Below, piece by piece: positions 61,859-64,000 of a DNA stretch of 64,000 nt. Location: positions 2,687,001 to 2,751,000 of the forward strand of contig NZ_JAVDYB010000001.1 of NCBI RefSeq assembly GCF_031458235.1, read 5' to 3'. Position 1 is the stretch's first letter, and each line of letters opens with the position of its first letter. This DNA is from Catenuloplanes atrovinosus. GTDB lineage: Bacteria; Actinomycetota; Actinomycetes; Mycobacteriales; Micromonosporaceae. The translations under genes were made by a program, and so were the position numbers. Below the pieces are notes generated by a model. The model ran no database searches. It was given only the letters and a program-made list of their open reading frames with translations, and was not told where the DNA came from.

Positions 61859-61894
61859 GGCCGCTGATCTGGGCTTCCCCCGGATCTAGCGGCC
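61859..61894. terminator. Bidirectional terminator between integrase and tRNA
   Basis: GGCCGCT (61859-61865) pairs with AGCGGCC (61888-61894), with further pairing inside (GATC, GGG/CCC). It is flanked by a run of A on the left and TTTCTT on the right, so it can terminate transcripts from both sides. Confidence 0.75.
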
Positions 61895-61906
61895 TTTCTT
61901 CGTTTG

Positions 61907-61980
61907 TCGGGACGGCCGGATTTGAACCGACGACCCCCTGACCCCCAGTCAGGTGCGCTACCAAACTGCGCCACGTCCCG
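61907..61980 (-). tRNA. tRNA-Pro (GGG)
   Basis: This is a 74-nt cloverleaf on the minus strand. The acceptor stem is CGGGACG/CGTCCCG, the D-arm is GCGC-loop-GCGC, the anticodon stem CCTGA/TCAGG has loop CTGGGGG (anticodon GGG), and the T-arm has TTCAAAT. CCA is not encoded. Its 3' end faces the integrase relic, making it the likely attachment site. Confidence 0.95.
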
Positions 61981-62157
61981 TCCGCCGCCAGGCCTCGGCC
62001 CCGCGGCAGTGCACACAGCCTAGCGCAACCGTCCCCAACTCCACACGCGCCCCCTCCCCACCGGCTATGACCCCGCCAGGATTACCCGGGCGGCGACCGG
62101 CCGGGCCACGATGGCGGCGACCTACTCACTGCCGTCCATCGATATAAGGAGTTCGCC

Positions 62158-63030
62158 GTGGCCCGTAAGCACCGGCGCCTGACGGTCGCCGCCGTCCTGG
62201 CGGCCGTCCTCACCGTCGCCAGTCAGGTCGCCGCCGCACCGGCGCGGGCGGCCAACCCGTATGAGCGCGGACCCGCGCCGAGCACCGCCGGTATCGAGGC
62301 CGCGACCGGGCCGTTCGCGATCGCGCGGGTCACGGTGGCGCGGTCCGGCGTGACCGGGTTCGGCGGGGGGACGATCTACTACCCGACCAGCACGGCCGAG
62401 GGTACGTTCGGCGCGGTCGCGATCTCGCCGGGGTTCACGGCGAGCCAGTCGTCGGTGGCGTGGCTGGGGCCGCGGCTGGCGTCGCAGGGGTTCGTGGTGA
62501 TCACGATCGACACGCTGTCGACGGTCGATCAGCCGGCCGGCCGGGGTGCGCAGCTGCTGGCGGGGCTGGACTACCTGACCCGGACCAGCACGGTGCGTAC
62601 CCGGATCGACGCCACCCGGCTCGGGGTGATGGGGCACTCGATGGGTGGCGGCGGGAGCCTGTCGGCGTCGGTGAGCCGGCCGTCGCTGCAGGCGGCGATC
62701 CCGCTGGCGCCGTGGCACACCACGAAGTCGTGGTCGTCCGACCGGGTGCCGACGCTGATCATCGGGGCGGAGAGTGACACGGTCGCGCCGGTCGCGTCAC
62801 ACGCGGAGCCGTTCTACACGAGCCTGCCGGCGACGCTCGACAAGGCGTACCTGGAGCTCAACAACGCCTCGCACTCCGCGCCGACCTCGACGAACGTGAC
62901 CGTGGCGAAGTACAGCATCTCGTGGCTCAAGCGGTTCATCGACAACGACACCCGGTACGAGCAGTTTCTGTGCCCGGCGCCGTCCGGGGCCGCGATCGAG
63001 GAGTACCGGGACACCTGCCCGCACTCCTGA
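62158..63030 (+). CDS. Secreted polyester hydrolase (cutinase / PET-hydrolase-like)
   Basis: This is a 290-residue protein with a Sec signal peptide (about residues 1-31). The mature part begins [10 protein letters not shown], as in Thermobifida cutinases. Catalytic Ser 161 (GHSMGGGG), Asp 207 (AESDTVAPV) and His 239 (NNASHSAPT) have the same spacing as in TfCut2 (46 and 78 residues). The Trp of APWHTTKSW is conserved, an aromatic Phe 93 in ISPGFTA stands where TfCut2 has Tyr, and a C-terminal Cys pair (FLCPAP, DTCP) fits the family disulfide. It hydrolyses esters such as cutin or polyesters outside the cell. GTG 62158 follows AAGGAG. Confidence 0.93.
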   Translation: MARKHRRLTVAAVLAAVLTVASQVAAAPARAANPYERGPAPSTAGIEAATGPFAIARVTVARSGVTGFGGGTIYYPTSTAEGTFGAVAISPGFTASQSSVAWLGPRLASQGFVVITIDTLSTVDQPAGRGAQLLAGLDYLTRTSTVRTRIDATRLGVMGHSMGGGGSLSASVSRPSLQAAIPLAPWHTTKSWSSDRVPTLIIGAESDTVAPVASHAEPFYTSLPATLDKAYLELNNASHSAPTSTNVTVAKYSISWLKRFIDNDTRYEQFLCPAPSGAAIEEYRDTCPHS

Positions 63031-63038
63031 GCACGCAC

Positions 63039-63072
63039 AAGGCGCCTCCCGCGTCGTCGCGGGAGGCGCCTT
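63039..63072 (+). terminator. Strong hairpin terminator
   Basis: A perfect 15-bp stem (AAGGCGCCTCCCGCG and its complement) with a TCGT loop starts 8 nt after the hydrolase stop. It can also serve the convergent GlsB-like gene ending at 63102. Confidence 0.9.
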
Positions 63073-63101
63073 CGTGTCTGATGTGTGGGCGGGCGCGCCG
63101 G

Positions 63102-63380
63102 TCAGAGCGCGCGACGGCCGCGACGGCCACCCACGCCGGCGACGATCGCGACACCGATGGCGGCGAACGCGACCTGGAAGATCAGCTCCCACCAGTCGAA
63201 GCCGTTGGTGTCCGCGACACCGGCGAAGCGGGCCAGCGCCGTGCCGAGCAGCGCGGCGACGACGCCGATGACCAGCGTCAGCCACAGCGGGATGTTCTGC
63301 CGGCCGGGCACGACGAGGCGACCCAGCGCACCGATGATGAGGCCGACGATCAGTGCGACGATGATGCCCATGAGGGTCAC
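63102..63380 (-). CDS. GlsB/YeaQ/YmgE family membrane protein
   Basis: This is a 92-residue protein with three hydrophobic segments: MGIIVALIVGLIIGALGRLV with VPGRQNIPLW, the central VIGVVAALLGTALARF, and the last one before a GGRRGRRAL tail. This is the transglycosylase-associated stress-response membrane family. GTG 63380 has AAAGGAGAG upstream; the inner ATG (63371) would drop only three residues. Function is poorly defined; relatives are induced by envelope or general stress. Confidence 0.9.
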   Translation of the reverse strand: MTLMGIIVALIVGLIIGALGRLVVPGRQNIPLWLTLVIGVVAALLGTALARFAGVADTNGFDWWELIFQVAFAAIGVAIVAGVGGRRGRRAL

Positions 63381-64000
63381 GGTGCTCTCCTTTGACCAAT
63401 CCAATGGTCCCGGGGCGGCTCGGGGGGTCGAGTCGCGCTCTCTATCCGGTGACCGGGGGTGCCGGTCGACGAGAGGATTCCCGCCTCCGCCGGATTTCAA
63501 TCCCCTGGTGACGGACAACCCACTACAACGTTTAGGTGACGTGCCACAAAAGCCGAGAACACGTACAAAACCGCTTTTCCCGCTTCCGGCCCGGTCCGGT
63601 CCGCACGCTCCCGCGGGCCAACCTCGCGGCGTCTCCGCCGCCGCTCCGCCCCCGCATCGGAGCCGGTCCCCGGGTGGTCCCGAAACCGCCGCGACCCCCG
63701 CCGCGCAGCTTTCCCCGCCGCGACCAGCGTCCCGGCGGGCGACCACCCCGCAGCGCGCCGCCGACGCAGCCCGCGCGCGACGGATCACGGGCTGACGCGC
63801 TGCCCGCGCCGCGGCCGTCGCAACTGGCCAGGGGCGCTGGACTCGGCGGCCGGACGCGGCATTGATCATCGGCTACGGATTCCGGGGGCGACCCTCACGG
63901 TTTCCTCATATTCGTCTGCTTGAATCCTGATATGACGCTGATCAGCCCAGCCTTCGCCGGTGCGTCCCCCGGCCTTCCGGCCCTCGCCGGGCCCGTCCCC
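63381..64000 (+). other. Upstream region and window end
   Basis: No supported gene is seen. The right part of this 620-bp stretch is rich in Pro/Arg-type frames without domains. An open reading from ATG 63932 runs off the window; its 23 codons are too few to judge. Confidence 0.4.

Noticed and set aside
63932-64000. Start of a new gene at the right edge
   Set aside because: Only 23 codons, no RBS and no recognisable motif.

Overview
The window is high-GC DNA with strong third-position G/C bias, frequent GTG/TTG starts and AGGAGG-type ribosome sites. It carries several families typical of Actinobacteria: TetR and LysR regulators, PAS-SpoIIE-HATPase-STAS phosphatases, EspC/WXG-like proteins with DUF1023 hydrolases, DUF4360, GlsB/YeaQ proteins and a Thermobifida-type polyester hydrolase. 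A filamentous actinomycete of the Micromonosporaceae/Streptosporangiaceae kind is the best guess. No marker in the window fixes the genus. The layout (accessory, regulator-rich, many gene relics) looks like a chromosome arm or another plastic region.

Layout. 0-11 kb: the end of a MarR regulator, a WGR/DUF4132 protein, a TetR with a striking double operator facing two ABM-fold proteins, a multidomain anti-sigma-type phosphatase, and a TetR/membrane-protein pair. 11.5-18.6 kb: a BMP-type nucleoside ABC importer (four overlapping genes), a P450 and a divergent RutA-like pyrimidine oxygenase. 18.6-31 kb: a mixed catabolic stretch (MetE-like methyltransferase, HSL-type esterase, two LysR regulators, Tat-exported amidohydrolase, semialdehyde dehydrogenase, hydroxyisobutyrate-type dehydrogenase) interleaved with truncated SDR, LysR, MFS and IS3 relics. 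31-34 kb: a zinc alcohol dehydrogenase and a second P450.

33.9-40.1 kb holds the most unusual locus. It is a two-gene operon with a 4-bp overlap: a 1597-residue caspase-like protease / STAND NTPase / 12-repeat TPR protein, and an LCAT-type lipase with a C-terminal beta domain. The architecture (sensor repeats, NTPase switch, protease, lipase effector) is what one expects of a regulated cell-suicide or anti-phage system. Upstream lies a doubly truncated asparagine synthetase gene.

41-57.5 kb: a lactonase-like MBL hydrolase, an Na+/H+ antiporter, two TetR-controlled divergent units (SDR; CPBP protease) with visible palindromic operators, an IS5-type relic, a three-gene EspC-like/DUF1023/lipoprotein operon, a small P-loop kinase, and a flavodoxin plus universal stress protein pair. 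57.5-62 kb looks like the scar of an integrative element: a tyrosine integrase broken by a 2-nt slip next to the 3' end of tRNA-Pro(GGG), with truncated or plasmid-like genes to its left. 62-64 kb: a secreted PET-hydrolase-like enzyme with a strong terminator, and a small GlsB-type membrane protein.

A recurring feature is gene decay: about sixteen relics (HTH stubs, internal-deletion SDR, head and tail fragments, fused fragments) lie between intact genes, pointing to repeated insertion and deletion in this region. All calls come from reading the sequence; no database search was run.
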